DNA of 64,000 nucleotides from an uncultured Sphingomonadaceae bacterium (GCA_947493325.1 CANLQI010000001.1:1441375-1505374); one strand, 5' to 3'. Positions 38,072 to 46,905 are shown, counted from the first letter of the stretch. Notes: generated by a model not told the origin, from the letters alone. Numbers and translations are program-made.

Positions 38072-38794
38072 TCAGTTTTCCTCTTGTACTATTGTCGCCG
38101 TTCCATCCCCTTTAAGAACGCGGGCCAGATTGCCCTGCTCACGGATTGAGAAGACGACGATCGGTATATTATTGTCACGGCATAAAGCGACGGCGCTTGC
38201 GTCCATGACTTTCAGATTATCCTGCAGCACGCGGCCATAGCTGAGCGTATCATAGCGCACCGCATTCGCATCTTTTTTGGGGTCGGCATTATAGACCCCG
38301 TCAACGCTCGTGCCCTTGAACAGTGCGTCGCATTTCATTTCAGCGGCGCGGAGCGCAGCGCCGCTATCGGTGGTGAAATAGGGGCTCCCCACACCTGCCG
38401 CAAAAATCACGATCCGCCCTTTTTCCAGATGCCGTTCGGCGCGGCGGCGGATCACCGGTTCACATACCGCATCCATCTGAATTGCAGACTGCACACGTGT
38501 ATGCACACCCAGCTGTTCGAGCGCATTCTGCATCGCCAGCGCATTCATGACAGTCGCGAGCATGCCCATATAATCCGCCTGTGCCCGGTCCATACCCTTG
38601 GCCGCGCCCGCCATACCGCGAAATATATTGCCGCCGCCAATCACCAGGCAGAGCTCCAGGCTGGTATCCTTGGCCGCTTTCACTTCCTCGGCCATGCGCG
38701 CCACGGTCAGTGGATCAATGCCGTACTCCCCCTCACCCATCAGCGCTTCGCCTGACAATTTCAGCAGGATACGTTTGAATGCAGGGCGTGTCAT
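38072..38794 (-). CDS. pyrH: UMP kinase
   Basis: 240 residues, amino-acid-kinase fold. [20 protein letters not shown] at the N-terminus, [14 protein letters not shown], and [17 protein letters not shown]. Phosphorylates UMP to UDP. The ATG at 38794 is preferred to an upstream frame extension that lacks family similarity. The long repeat-filled spacer upstream separates it from tsf. Confidence 0.95.
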   Translation of the reverse strand: MTRPAFKRILLKLSGEALMGEGEYGIDPLTVARMAEEVKAAKDTSLELCLVIGGGNIFRGMAGAAKGMDRAQADYMGMLATVMNALAMQNALEQLGVHTRVQSAIQMDAVCEPVIRRRAERHLEKGRIVIFAAGVGSPYFTTDSGAALRAAEMKCDALFKGTSVDGVYNADPKKDANAVRYDTLSYGRVLQDNLKVMDASAVALCRDNNIPIVVFSIREQGNLARVLKGDGTATIVQEEN

Positions 38795-38899
38795 GTGGCG
38801 CGATTCCGTTCTATATTCTGTTGCATCCCGCATGCAGCATGGGCGCAGATAAAGCAATGGCGCGGAGCATAATCACTCCGCGCCGGAGTGTGAAGGATT

Positions 38900-38962
38900 C
38901 TTTTGGGAGTCTTTATTGACCTCACGGCAGAGCGCTTGCGCTCACAGCCTTCAACGGGTTCC
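38900..38962. repeat. Single arm of the large palindromic element
   Basis: GGGAGTCTTTATTGACCTCACGG with the GAGCGCTTGCGCTC hairpin and CCTTCAACGGG, equivalent to one end of the elements at 39188 and 42146. It stops at the junction with the CCTCCCT repeat. Confidence 0.55.
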
Positions 38963-38966
38963 TAAG

Positions 38967-39132
38967 ATCCTCCCTGAAGCGCTAGCTTTGGGGAGGGGGA
39001 CCGTTTTGCATAGCAAAATGGTGGAGGGGTGAAGGCGGCAATGAGCTGACTCTGCATGGAAATGCACCCGCCCCTCCACCACTTGGCTACACCAAGTGGT
39101 CCCCCTCCCCATCGCTACGCGACAGGGAGGAT
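38967..39132. repeat. REP-like palindromic repeat (CCTCCCT...AGGGAGG family), copy 2
   Basis: About 166 bp with the same architecture as 6281-6427: ATCCTCCCT end, GGGGAGGGGGACC hairpin GGTGGAGGGG, then CCCCTCCACC hairpin GGTCCCCCTCCCC and an AGGGAGGAT end. Hairpin tips differ, the G/C-rich blocks are conserved. Confidence 0.85.
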
Positions 39133-39187
39133 TAAAGAGCATAGCCCTATCGGGAGACTGCGTGGTATTTGGCCTTGTGGCTGACGC

Positions 39188-39470
39188 TGAGTTTTTTGAC
39201 CTCGCGGTTAGTTCGCTGCGCGAACACCTCCGGTGGGGCGGGCCAATAAAGGCCCGGCGCGCAGTCGCGCTTGCGAACAGCTGGTCGCTGTTCGGATTTC
39301 GCCATATGGTACGCTTTCGCAAAACAGCAATATAGTTAAAGCTATCGTCTGGCGCTGTACCGGTGTTGCGCTTAGCAACACCGCAAGGGCGACCGGCCGC
39401 CGGGCCTTTATTGGCCCGAACCCCATCGGAGCTAAATGCGAAGCATTTATAGCGTGAGATAAAAAGACTC
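39188..39470. repeat. Large intergenic palindromic element, full copy 1
   Basis: About 283 bp. Left arm begins GAGTTTTTTGACCTCGCGG, then a GTTCGCTGCGCGAAC hairpin, CCTCCGGTGGGG and GGGCCAATAAAGGCCC. The right arm, inverted, reads GAGTCTTTTTATCTCACGC, a hairpin ATGCTTCGCAT, CTCCGATGGGG, and the same GGGCCAATAAAGGCCC. The centre holds GCGCGCAGTCGCGCTTGCGAACAG-type hairpins and GGTGTTGCGCTTAGCAACACC. No believable coding frame. Confidence 0.75.
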
Positions 39471-39504
39471 AGCGCCAGCCGCGAAATCAAAAAGACTCAA
39501 AAAA

Positions 39505-39535
39505 GCCGAAAGCAGCTCTCGCTACTTCCGGCCTT
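39505..39535 (-). terminator. Terminator downstream of tsf
   Basis: On the minus strand GCCGGAAGTAGC, a short loop, GCTGCTTTCGGC, then TTTTTT, about 35 bp after the tsf stop. It ends the rpsB-tsf unit. Confidence 0.75.
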
Positions 39536-39570
39536 TATTATCTATTCCTCCGAAGTAGAAGGACGGGTGA

Positions 39571-40494
39571 TTATACCCCCGCTGCCGCCGCAACTTCCGC
39601 AGCGAAATCGGCTTCTTCTTTCTCGATGCCTTCGCCCAGCTGGAAACGTACATAGTCGGTCAGTTCAATCTTCGCACCGGCTTCCTTGCCGGCAGCTTCC
39701 ACGACCTGTGCAATCGGCGTCTTGTTATCCATCACGAACAGCTGGCTGAGCAGTGCGTTTTCTTTCGCGAACTTGGCGATCGCACCATCAACCATTTTCT
39801 CGATAATGTTGGCGGGCTTGCCAGACTCAGCGGCTTTTTCTTCGGCAATCTTGCGTTCGCGTGCAATCACGTCCTGATCCAGGCCGTCCGCGTTCAGCGC
39901 CAGCGGGAATGCCGCCGCAATATGCATCGCGATCTGCTTACCCAATGCTTCGAGAACATCTGTGGCAGCTTCGCTTTCCAGAGCCACCAATACACCGATT
40001 TTACCGAGGTTCGGCGCCACCGCGTTATGCATGTAGGAAACGACGACGCCGTTATTCACGCTCACCGTTTTTACGCGGCGCAGCGACTGGTTCTCACCGA
40101 TTGTGGCGATGTTATTGGTCAGCTTGTCTGCGATTGTGCCGCCTTCGGGGTGCGCAGCCGATGCAACCGCATCAATATCATCACCACCCAGTGCGAGCGC
40201 AGCGTCTGTCGCTTTCAGCACGAAATCCTGAAACTGGTCATTTTTGGCAACAAAGTCGGTTTCGCTGTTCACTTCGAGCGCGGTACCCTTGGTGCCGCTC
40301 ACGGCAACACCGACCAGGCCTTCTGCTGCCGTACGGCTCGATTTTTTCTGCGCCGCGGCCAGACCTTTGGAGCGCAGCAGGTCCACTGCCGCTTCCAGAT
40401 CGCCATTTGTTTCGTTCAGCGCTTTTTTGCAGTCCATCATGCCCGCGCCAGTGCGTTCGCGGAGTTCTTTTACGGTTGCAGCTGTAATCGCCAT
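39571..40494 (-). CDS. tsf: Elongation factor Ts
   Basis: 307 residues, normal length. N-terminal UBA-like domain [21 protein letters not shown], then the EF-Tu-contacting [10 protein letters not shown] and two core subdomains. Recycles EF-Tu-GDP. Downstream of rpsB as in nearly all bacteria; terminator 3' of it. Confidence 0.96.
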   Translation of the reverse strand: MAITAATVKELRERTGAGMMDCKKALNETNGDLEAAVDLLRSKGLAAAQKKSSRTAAEGLVGVAVSGTKGTALEVNSETDFVAKNDQFQDFVLKATDAALALGGDDIDAVASAAHPEGGTIADKLTNNIATIGENQSLRRVKTVSVNNGVVVSYMHNAVAPNLGKIGVLVALESEAATDVLEALGKQIAMHIAAAFPLALNADGLDQDVIARERKIAEEKAAESGKPANIIEKMVDGAIAKFAKENALLSQLFVMDNKTPIAQVVEAAGKEAGAKIELTDYVRFQLGEGIEKEEADFAAEVAAAAGV

Positions 40495-40668
40495 GTTTGT
40501 CGTCCCTTTGTATCTTGAGATATCGGTTAAATCTTTTCACATGAAAGCCGGAGCGCACCTTTTACAAGGCAAGCCCCGGCATATTCCATGTTTGTTACAC
40601 GTCCGTGTACTTACCAAGTCATATAAGAAGCCGCTGCTGCGTCTTCAATTGACCCTGGCAGAGCCGCT

Positions 40669-41835
40669 TTAGTCAGCGGCTTTTTCGTCAGCTTTCTTCG
40701 CTGCGGCTTTTTTGGGAGCCGCCTTCTTTGCCGGAGCTTTTTTGGCAGCGGCTTTCTTGGCCGGTGCTTTTTTCGCTGCAGGCTTTTCTTCAGCGTCGTC
40801 CGCCTTTTTAGCGGCGGCTTTTTTGGCCGGAGCCTTTTTCGCAGGTGCTTTCTTCGCCGCTGGCTTCTTGGCAGGCGCTTTCTTGGCCGCAGGCTTTTTC
40901 TCTTCCTTCGCAGCTTCTACCTTGGCTTCTTCAGCAGGTGCCTCTTCGGCCTTGGCTTCCTCGGCGGGAGCTTCCTCTTTCGCTGTCATCTGCGGCATAG
41001 GTGCGGCAGCAGCGGCTTTGGCGGCCGCGGTTGCCGGTTCAGCGGCAGGCGCAGCTTCGGCAGCAGGTGCTTCTTCAGCGGGCGCTTCTACAGCAGCTTC
41101 TTTCGGAGGCTCCGCCATCGCGCCCAGGTCAACACCGGCATCCGCAGCGGCTTTTTCGCCGCCTTTGGATGCGGCCTGCGCCACGGCTTCACAATACATG
41201 CGGATGGCGCGTGCGGCGTCATCATTGGCAGGTACAGGGAATGCGATATTGTTCGGGTTCACGTTTGAATCGAGAACAGCGACCACAGGAATGCCGAGTA
41301 CATTGGCTTCCTTAATCGCCAGCTCTTCCTTGTTCGCATCAATCACGAACATCACGTCGGGAATGCCGCCCATGTCGCGGATACCGCCCAGTGACAGCTC
41401 CAGCTTGTCGCGCTGGCGTGTCATCTGCAGGATTTCTTTTTTGGTCAGCAGCGTGGTGTCACCGGCCAGTGTCTCTTCCAGCGTTTTGAGCTGGCGGATC
41501 GAGTTGGAAATGGTTTTCCAGTTGGTGAGCATGCCGCCCAGCCAGCGGTGGTTCACGAAATGCTGACCCGAAGCGCGCGCGGCGTCGGCAATCGGCTGCT
41601 GCGCCTGGCGCTTGGTGCCCACGAACAGGACCTTGCCGCCCGACTGAACGGTCGAGGCCACAAATTCCAGCGCGCGCGCGAACAGCGGCACGGTCTGTGA
41701 GAGGTCAAGGATGTGGATGCCGTTGCGCTGGCCGAAAATATACGGCTTCATGCGCGGGTTCCAACGGTGGGTCTGGTGTCCGAAATGGGCACCGGCTTCA
41801 ATCAATTGCTGCATCGAGACGACAGGGGCCGCCAT
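40669..41835 (-). CDS. rpsB: 30S ribosomal protein S2 with long C-terminal extension
   Basis: 388 residues; the S2 core (about residues 1-228: [56 protein letters not shown]) is normal. The last ~160 residues are extra: first an Ala/Glu-rich acidic stretch (~229-312), then a Lys/Ala/Pro-rich basic stretch of AKKAPAKK-like repeats (~313-388) resembling histone H1 tails. Core function: 30S assembly and S1 docking. The tail may bind rRNA, nucleic acid or membrane lipid; its role is unknown. Confidence 0.95.
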   Translation of the reverse strand: MAAPVVSMQQLIEAGAHFGHQTHRWNPRMKPYIFGQRNGIHILDLSQTVPLFARALEFVASTVQSGGKVLFVGTKRQAQQPIADAARASGQHFVNHRWLGGMLTNWKTISNSIRQLKTLEETLAGDTTLLTKKEILQMTRQRDKLELSLGGIRDMGGIPDVMFVIDANKEELAIKEANVLGIPVVAVLDSNVNPNNIAFPVPANDDAARAIRMYCEAVAQAASKGGEKAAADAGVDLGAMAEPPKEAAVEAPAEEAPAAEAAPAAEPATAAAKAAAAAPMPQMTAKEEAPAEEAKAEEAPAEEAKVEAAKEEKKPAAKKAPAKKPAAKKAPAKKAPAKKAAAKKADDAEEKPAAKKAPAKKAAAKKAPAKKAAPKKAAAKKADEKAAD

Positions 41836-41967
41836 AATAGTTCTCCTTCCGGTTATACCTCTGGAAAGCAGTAACCAACGGAGATTAAGTCATCCCCAGG
41901 CACCGGTATGTGCGCTTTCCATGTGGAATGGACGGGCCTTTAGCGGGGTTTGATGGGGAATGGAAGA

Positions 41968-42055
41968 ACTTTTTTGATCTCGCGGCCAAATACTTCGTAT
42001 TGGCCTCCGATGGGGCGCGGCAATAAGCCGCGGCGCGCAGTCGCGCCCCTATTTT
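41968..42055. repeat. Single arm of the large palindromic element
   Basis: TTTTTTGATCTCGCGGCC, hairpin AAATACTTCGTATT, CCTCCGATGGGGCGCGGC, AATAAGCCGCG, then GCGCGCAGTCGCGC, matching the left end of the element at 42146. It stops abruptly at about 42055. Confidence 0.65.
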
Positions 42056-42145
42056 CAAAAATTTCAGGCCTTGCTGCTGGACGCAGCTGCGGATGTCATA
42101 CTCTTAAGCCCCTCTCCTTTAGGGGAGGGGTTTGGGGTGGGGAAA

Positions 42146-42428
42146 GAGTCCTTTGATTTCACGGCGAGATGCTTCGCATCCGCCTCCAAATGGGTGCGGC
42201 GCAATAAGCGCCGACGCGCAGTCGCGCTTGCGAACGGCTAGTCGCCGTTCGGGATTTTGCCATTCGGAAGGCTTCGCAAGACTGCGGTAGCATTGAAGCT
42301 AACGTTTCGCGTTATCCGGTGCTGCGTTCAGCAGCACCGCAAGGCCGACCGGCCGTCGCGGCTTATTGCCGCGCCCCGCCGGAGGCGGATGCGTAGCATC
42401 TCGCCGCGAGGTCAAAAAGACTCTTTCC
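42146..42428. repeat. Large intergenic palindromic element, full copy 2
   Basis: About 283 bp with near-perfect terminal inverted repeats of roughly 80 bp: left AAAGAGTCCTTTGATTTCAC with hairpin GAGATGCTTCGCATC, right (inverted) AAAGAGTCTTTTTGACCTCG with GAGATGCTACGCATC. The centre carries GCGCAGTCGCGC, GAACGGCTAGTCGCCGTTC and GGTGCTGCGTTCAGCAGCACC hairpins. It ends 3 bp from the stop codon of the ISP-like gene. Confidence 0.8.
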
Positions 42429-42430
42429 CT

Positions 42431-45400
42431 CTACTCCCAATCCGAACGATCCAAGACAGCCATTGCATCAGTAATCTCATTGGTCTCGACACTCACCCGC
42501 ACAACCTTGGCGAGCAGCTCAATCATGCTCTCCTTGTAATCGGCGAATTTATAGGTGTTGAACTTCTCACGGATGGTGGGGTCGCGGGGTTTCTTTTCCT
42601 TGTGTTGGTCGAGCACCCAGTCGATCGCGCTGCGATTGCCCAGGCGATAGTCCCACGCGCCCGCCGGAATGCCGGTAATCTGCGTATCCTCGTCGACGAC
42701 CACGCTGCCGGTTTCCGCCCCTTCGGCGAGGACGGATTTGAGCTTGGGCTTCGGAGCGGACCCTTCGGCGCGCTTGGGGTTGGGCGTATCGACTCGCTCG
42801 ATGTCCCACGGTTCGACCTCCTCATAATCGATATGCAGGCCCAGCAGCGTCTCGCCCCAGCGCGCCCATTGCGCGAAATCGGGATAGAAGGGGATGCGCG
42901 GAAACTCGCGCTTGAGGTTCAGCGCGTATTTTTCACGATAGGCCGGATCGTGCAGGACGGCATAGCAATAGGCGAATATCGCGTCCTTGGTGATGTCTGC
43001 CTTCTTGCCGTAATGTTTGGTGAACTTGCCGACCGCCCAGTCGGTGATGTTGTCGATACGCTCGCCATCGTCATCGAATGCGTAGCGCGGCGCAAATTGT
43101 GTCTTTTCTAACAGATCATAAGATGGGAGGCGGTCAATCGCTAGTGATTGGAATGGCTTGCTAGATGCTAGACCTGAAAACCCAAAGGCTCTGTTGGCTA
43201 TTTTCCTTGAAGGGAAGATAGAAGCCATATTGTACCGTCTGTGGGTTAGAACCGGCCCAAAGGTCGCGAACATTCTGATAAATGGACGATCTTGCCAGCG
43301 AAGCAACCGCTGGTCTTTGATTGAAAGCATACTGCCTTTGTCGAGATGAGCTTCGAGTTCAGATGTCCACTTGATCTCTCTCAATACAAATTCGGTTAGT
43401 TCCTCAAGTCGCTCATCTTTATTAGCTGCTTTCTTTCGTTCGTCTGAGCTTGCCCAACGGACCTGTTCTGACCGATATACAGAAATGAAACGGCCAACCT
43501 TGGCTTTCAAATGCCAAATATCCTGATCAGTGACCCAATCATCACGAGAGGAAACTACTCCGTTTGAATGTATGTGGAAAATCGAAGGAGCTTTTTTCTT
43601 TTGCTTCTTGGTTTTTTTACGGGAAACAAGAGGAAGAAATCCTGACCAGCCGTTATCTTCCATCTGGTTCAGCCAAGTGCCTCGCTCGTTTGGAAGTATT
43701 TTTATAAATTTGTCTCTCGCGATATCTCGTGATGCTATATAGCTCCGTTTATCGTCTTCCGTCGCATAGTTATCAACGGCTAGGTAATTGACTGTGAATG
43801 ATTTCTTGCTTTTCTTCCGTATAAAAAATGCAACGGCTATCCCAACTTTAATCTTGTCTTCAAAGACGTTCCCGCCTTCCCTGCGACGTCTTTCACCGCT
43901 GGTGCGAGCATTCCCCTTCAGATCGACAATCCAAGCTTCGTTAAATTCCTCAGCCATACGCTTACGAAAACCATCAAAGGTGCGCGCCTCAAGAAAACTG
44001 TTGTTATTGACGAATGTCACGATGCCCTCATCGCCTAGCCGGTCGCTAGCCCAACGATAAAACCGCGAGTACATATCGTAGAGCTTGGTTTTCTGCGCCG
44101 TACTCTCCTTGACGTAGGTTCGCTTTATCCGGTCATCGACATGGGGATATTCGCGATTCTTATTTTTATCGTTCTCATTCCGCTGGTTCGCATTATACGG
44201 CGGATTACCGATGACCACGCTGATCTTACGCCGGTTCTGCCGCTTCACCCGCTCGCTGTTTTCATCGCTCATCGCACCCAACATATCGAGCTGATGCCCC
44301 GCGTGAATGCCCAGTCCGTCGACGTTATCCAACGTATCAACCAGGCACAGCCCCTCGAATTCGGCAAACTCATCTGTAATCGCTTGATAGGTTGCCTCAA
44401 TGTTCAAGTTTGCGACGTAGTAGGGCAGGATCGCCACTTCATTGGCGTGTAGTTCCTCCTTATATTTCTTCTTCAGCTTGTCCGGCTGACCGCGAAAATA
44501 TTCCAGCAGCTCGACGATATAGGTGCCGGTGCCGGTCGCAGGGTCTAGGATTTCCACGCCCGGATCGACCAGATTTTTGCCGAAATGCTTCTCGCACAGC
44601 CAATCCGCGCTGCGGATCATGAAGCGCACGATCTCACCCGGCGTATAGACCACGCCCAGCCGATCGGCGGCCTTGGGATTGTAGACCTTGTAGAAATTCT
44701 CGTAGAGCGATTTCAGGAAGTTCTGCTTTTCCGAATGGCTCTCGATCAGATGCGCGGTGTCCCTGATGCCGGTGTAATAGGCCTGCATTCCGTGCAGCAT
44801 CTGGCGCTTACCCCGCGCGCCGAACAGCTGCCGTTCCAGCGCATATAGCTGCTGCGCCACGTTGTTCTCGCGGTGGTAATCGGGCGCGTCGAAGACAAGG
44901 CGGAAGATCTCCTCGGTCAGGATATGCTGGATCAGCATTTCGGTGACGTCGGCCCGCTCCAGCGCGGGGTTGATGGTTTCCCTAACCTGCTTGAGGAAGC
45001 CTTCCTCGGCTTTGGAAAAGGCTTCGCTTTCCTCCCGTTTCTTGCGGATGCGATCGCGCAGCGCTTCGAGGATCGCCGGCAGGTCCTCGGCAAACTTGGC
45101 GATCGCCTTGCGGAAATCGCGGATGGCCGTCTGTTCGTAGGCAAAGAACCGTTCCAGCAGCGCGTATAGCGCGTCCGTATCATCCATGTCGGCTTCGGCA
45201 ATGCGCGTGCCGTCCTGGATCAGGACCGCGCGCCGCGTATCCTCATAGATAATATTGGTCTTGGGATAGCCCTTGGCTTCTTTCTTGCGGATTTCCTGTT
45301 CGAGGTCGTCCTTGCTGTCCTTCGCCTCCCAATAGCCGAAGGGCACGCGGATGGAGTACATCAACGCCCCATCCACCGAGATCGCGCCGCCTGAACCGGT

Positions 45401-45559
45401 CATTCGGTGTTCGGACAGATAGACGAGGTCGTTCGACTTGCCCCAGCTTTTGAGCAGACTCTGAAAGGCGTCGCGCACCGTGCCTTCGTTCAACGTGCCG
45501 CCGACCTTGACGATGCGGTCCAGTTCGCTGCGATACTCATTAATCAGCTGACGGCTCAT
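42431..45559 (-). CDS. Type ISP-like restriction-modification protein
   Basis: 1042 residues. N-terminal nuclease-like region with a PD-(D/E)xK pattern: Asp63 (SVDGAL) and Glu78-x-Lys80 (FGYWEAKD). A helical coupler follows (~125-300). The adenine N6-methyltransferase has motif X YTPGEIV (305), motif I DPATGTGTY (339-347) and motif IV NPPY (452-455). The last ~450 residues resemble the type ISP C-terminal specificity domain (IRMFATFGPVLTHRRYNMAS, FPSRKIANRAFGFSGLASSK). Classical ISP enzymes (LlaGI, LlaBIII) also have an SF2 helicase; I see no Walker motifs here. Part of the specificity region (about 43.2-44.1 kb) is AT-richer than the flanks, suggesting transfer. No partner genes are adjacent. 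Confidence 0.82.
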   Translation of the reverse strand: MSRQLINEYRSELDRIVKVGGTLNEGTVRDAFQSLLKSWGKSNDLVYLSEHRMTGSGGAISVDGALMYSIRVPFGYWEAKDSKDDLEQEIRKKEAKGYPKTNIIYEDTRRAVLIQDGTRIAEADMDDTDALYALLERFFAYEQTAIRDFRKAIAKFAEDLPAILEALRDRIRKKREESEAFSKAEEGFLKQVRETINPALERADVTEMLIQHILTEEIFRLVFDAPDYHRENNVAQQLYALERQLFGARGKRQMLHGMQAYYTGIRDTAHLIESHSEKQNFLKSLYENFYKVYNPKAADRLGVVYTPGEIVRFMIRSADWLCEKHFGKNLVDPGVEILDPATGTGTYIVELLEYFRGQPDKLKKKYKEELHANEVAILPYYVANLNIEATYQAITDEFAEFEGLCLVDTLDNVDGLGIHAGHQLDMLGAMSDENSERVKRQNRRKISVVIGNPPYNANQRNENDKNKNREYPHVDDRIKRTYVKESTAQKTKLYDMYSRFYRWASDRLGDEGIVTFVNNNSFLEARTFDGFRKRMAEEFNEAWIVDLKGNARTSGERRRREGGNVFEDKIKVGIAVAFFIRKKSKKSFTVNYLAVDNYATEDDKRSYIASRDIARDKFIKILPNERGTWLNQMEDNGWSGFLPLVSRKKTKKQKKKAPSIFHIHSNGVVSSRDDWVTDQDIWHLKAKVGRFISVYRSEQVRWASSDERKKAANKDERLEELTEFVLREIKWTSELEAHLDKGSMLSIKDQRLLRWQDRPFIRMFATFGPVLTHRRYNMASIFPSRKIANRAFGFSGLASSKPFQSLAIDRLPSYDLLEKTQFAPRYAFDDDGERIDNITDWAVGKFTKHYGKKADITKDAIFAYCYAVLHDPAYREKYALNLKREFPRIPFYPDFAQWARWGETLLGLHIDYEEVEPWDIERVDTPNPKRAEGSAPKPKLKSVLAEGAETGSVVVDEDTQITGIPAGAWDYRLGNRSAIDWVLDQHKEKKPRDPTIREKFNTYKFADYKESMIELLAKVVRVSVETNEITDAMAVLDRSDWE

Positions 45560-45726
45560 ATCCTCACCCCTTCACCCTCCCCGTCTCGCACAGATACTCC
45601 GTTTGCCACAAGGGCTTTATCGTGCCGGTTATCATGTGCGCGGCGCTTGGGGCTGGTGTGTGTGCGGGCGGGGTGTTAGGCTGCGGCCATTATCGCTCCC
45701 ACACACTACCTGAAAGGAATTTCTCC

Positions 45727-46152
45727 ATGCCCGTAACCGTGATCTACAAAACCAGCGCCACTGCGTCCGGGGGCCGTGATGGCTCGGTCAAATCGGACGA
45801 TGGCTCGGTCGATCTCAGCCTTGTCGTGCCAAAGGAAATGGGCGGCCCCGGCGGCACGGGGGCGAATCCGGAAAAGCTGTTCGCGTCCGGTTATTCGGCA
45901 TGCTTTGTCGGCGCGATGAAGGCGATGTCGGCCAAGGTCGGCGTGGATGTGCCCGATGACACCACTGTCACCGCGCATGTCGGCTTTGGTCCGCGCAGCG
46001 AGGGCGGCTTTGGCATTACAGCCGATCTCGAAGTCTCGCTGCCCGGCGTGCCGAAAGAGGACGCGCAGAAGCTGGTGGAGGCGGCGCACGAAGTCTGCCC
46101 CTATTCCAACGCGACGCGCGGCAATCTGGATGTGGAGCTCAGCATCGTGTGA
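45727..46152 (+). CDS. ohr: Organic hydroperoxide resistance protein (Ohr/OsmC)
   Basis: 141 residues. Peroxidatic Cys in ASGYSACFVGAM and resolving Cys in AHEVCPYSNATRGN, with LVVPKEMGGPGGTGANPEKL before them: the Ohr subgroup. Reduces organic hydroperoxides with lipoyl-type reductants. AAGGA lies 8 nt before the ATG at 45727. No OhrR regulator gene is next to it. Confidence 0.94.
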   Translation: MPVTVIYKTSATASGGRDGSVKSDDGSVDLSLVVPKEMGGPGGTGANPEKLFASGYSACFVGAMKAMSAKVGVDVPDDTTVTAHVGFGPRSEGGFGITADLEVSLPGVPKEDAQKLVEAAHEVCPYSNATRGNLDVELSIV

Positions 46153-46332
46153 CCGCGGCATAATCCACAGGCGCAATGCCGCAAGCAGACCCGCGCTGGT
46201 GACAGTGCGGGTTTTGTGTGTCTGCCGCCTGAAAACCACCGCGCCAAGGGAGCAGCGGCCGTTGCGCCCGAATATTCTCATAAACATAGCAGATAATATG
46301 TAACCAACAGATTTCATGGGATATTTTGATAC

Positions 46333-46370
46333 TTGACAGAATAGAACATTTAATGAACATTATGGAACAT
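46333..46370 (+). promoter_or_regulatory. LexA (SOS) box over a candidate promoter
   Basis: GAAC at 46344 and GAAC at 46355 are separated by exactly 7 nt, the alphaproteobacterial LexA pattern (GTTC-N7-GTTC read on the other strand). A third GAACAT follows at 46365, so GAACAT occurs three times at one helical turn. A perfect TTGACA (46333-46338) lies upstream and CATTAT (46358-46363) could be a -10 box at 19 bp, with the LexA site between. The gene in the right direction is the small membrane protein at 46527. Confidence 0.6.
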
Positions 46371-46422
46371 AACAAAAACATGAAAGCACGGAGCATTGAT
46401 TCGACACACGCAGGAACATGGA

Positions 46423-46455
46423 TGTGAATAAAGAGTTATCCACATGTTATGCACA
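46423..46455. promoter_or_regulatory. Cluster of three DnaA boxes
   Basis: TGTGAATAA at 46423 (TTATTCACA inverted), TTATCCACA at 46436 (perfect consensus) and TTATGCACA at 46447, all matching TTATNCACA, within 33 bp. They lie between the LexA site and the small membrane protein gene. A weaker TAATCCACA is at 46161. This may be a DnaA-responsive regulatory site; the neighbourhood does not look like oriC. Confidence 0.55.
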
Positions 46456-46526
46456 TTAAGTCCAGCGGAATTTCAACACAGGACAGCCGGATCATGCACA
46501 CCGTAAGGCAAAAGGATATTTGACCC

Positions 46527-46841
46527 ATGATGACATTTGCGACTTCGCTATTTTTTGCCATTGCCACTGTTTTTGCGGTGTCCACCATATGGACGAATGT
46601 GCAAAAATATGTTCCGCATATGGCAAATCTGCTGGACGCCTATCTGGATCTAAAATCATCCGGCGCGCAGGTTGAAGCAACACACGATATTCACGCCAGA
46701 TTCCATATACCCGTGCAGCCCGCCATTGCATCCGCCCCCAAAGCCCATTCGCGGATCACGGCGCAAATATTCAAGCTCCCCCCTGCACCGGCAAAGGCAC
46801 TTACATCTCCCATCTTGCCCGAGCTTCCCAAAGCCGCTTGA
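46527..46841 (+). CDS. Small single-pass membrane protein, possibly SOS-controlled
   Basis: 104 residues. One N-terminal hydrophobic helix (about residues 4-21, FATSLFFAIATVFAVSTIW), a short amphipathic part (NLLDAYLDLKSSG), then a Pro/Ala/Lys-rich tail likely to be disordered. AAAGGA lies 10 nt before the first of two adjacent ATGs. I recognise no family. Upstream on the same strand are a LexA-type box with promoter and three DnaA boxes, and a terminator follows. The size and one-helix topology recall SOS-induced division inhibitors of alphaproteobacteria such as Caulobacter SidA and DidA, but no sequence similarity is claimed. Confidence 0.6.
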   Translation: MMTFATSLFFAIATVFAVSTIWTNVQKYVPHMANLLDAYLDLKSSGAQVEATHDIHARFHIPVQPAIASAPKAHSRITAQIFKLPPAPAKALTSPILPELPKAA

Positions 46842-46867
46842 TGGACTCTGCCATTACGGTGCCAACA

Positions 46868-46905
46868 AAAAGCCAGCCTGCGCATCTTAGCACAGGCTGG
46901 CTTTG
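46868..46905. terminator. Bidirectional terminator between adk and the small membrane gene
   Basis: A perfect GCCAGCCTG / CAGGCTGGC stem with a 12-nt loop, AAAAA on the left and TTTGAATTTATTT on the right. Serves the convergent 46527 gene and, with a TTTTTG run on the minus strand, adk. Confidence 0.8.

Noticed and set aside
40662-40681. AGCCGCT/AGCGGCT hairpin at the rpsB stop as a minus-strand terminator
   Set aside because: The T-run lies on the plus-strand side only, so it would not end rpsB transcripts, and tsf follows in the same operon.
29237-42428. Short frames inside the palindromic elements as small genes
   Set aside because: They arise from the GC-rich inverted repeats, differ between copies and lack ribosome sites.
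42257-43111. Plus-strand frame through the palindromic element and the end of the ISP-like gene
   Set aside because: Its N-terminal part is repeat sequence and the rest is antisense to a well-supported gene.
46139-46396. Minus-strand frame with a hydrophobic N-terminus in the ohr downstream spacer
   Set aside because: The hydrophobic part comes from the AT-rich promoter region, it overlaps the ohr 3' end, and no ribosome site is present.
46353-46427. 24-codon frame starting inside the LexA box
   Set aside because: The start codon would lie within the promoter itself, so it would not be transcribed with a ribosome site.
46423-46455. DnaA boxes as a chromosomal origin
   Set aside because: Only three good boxes and no origin-type neighbours (dnaA, dnaN, hemE or parAB). 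A regulatory site is more likely, though not proven.
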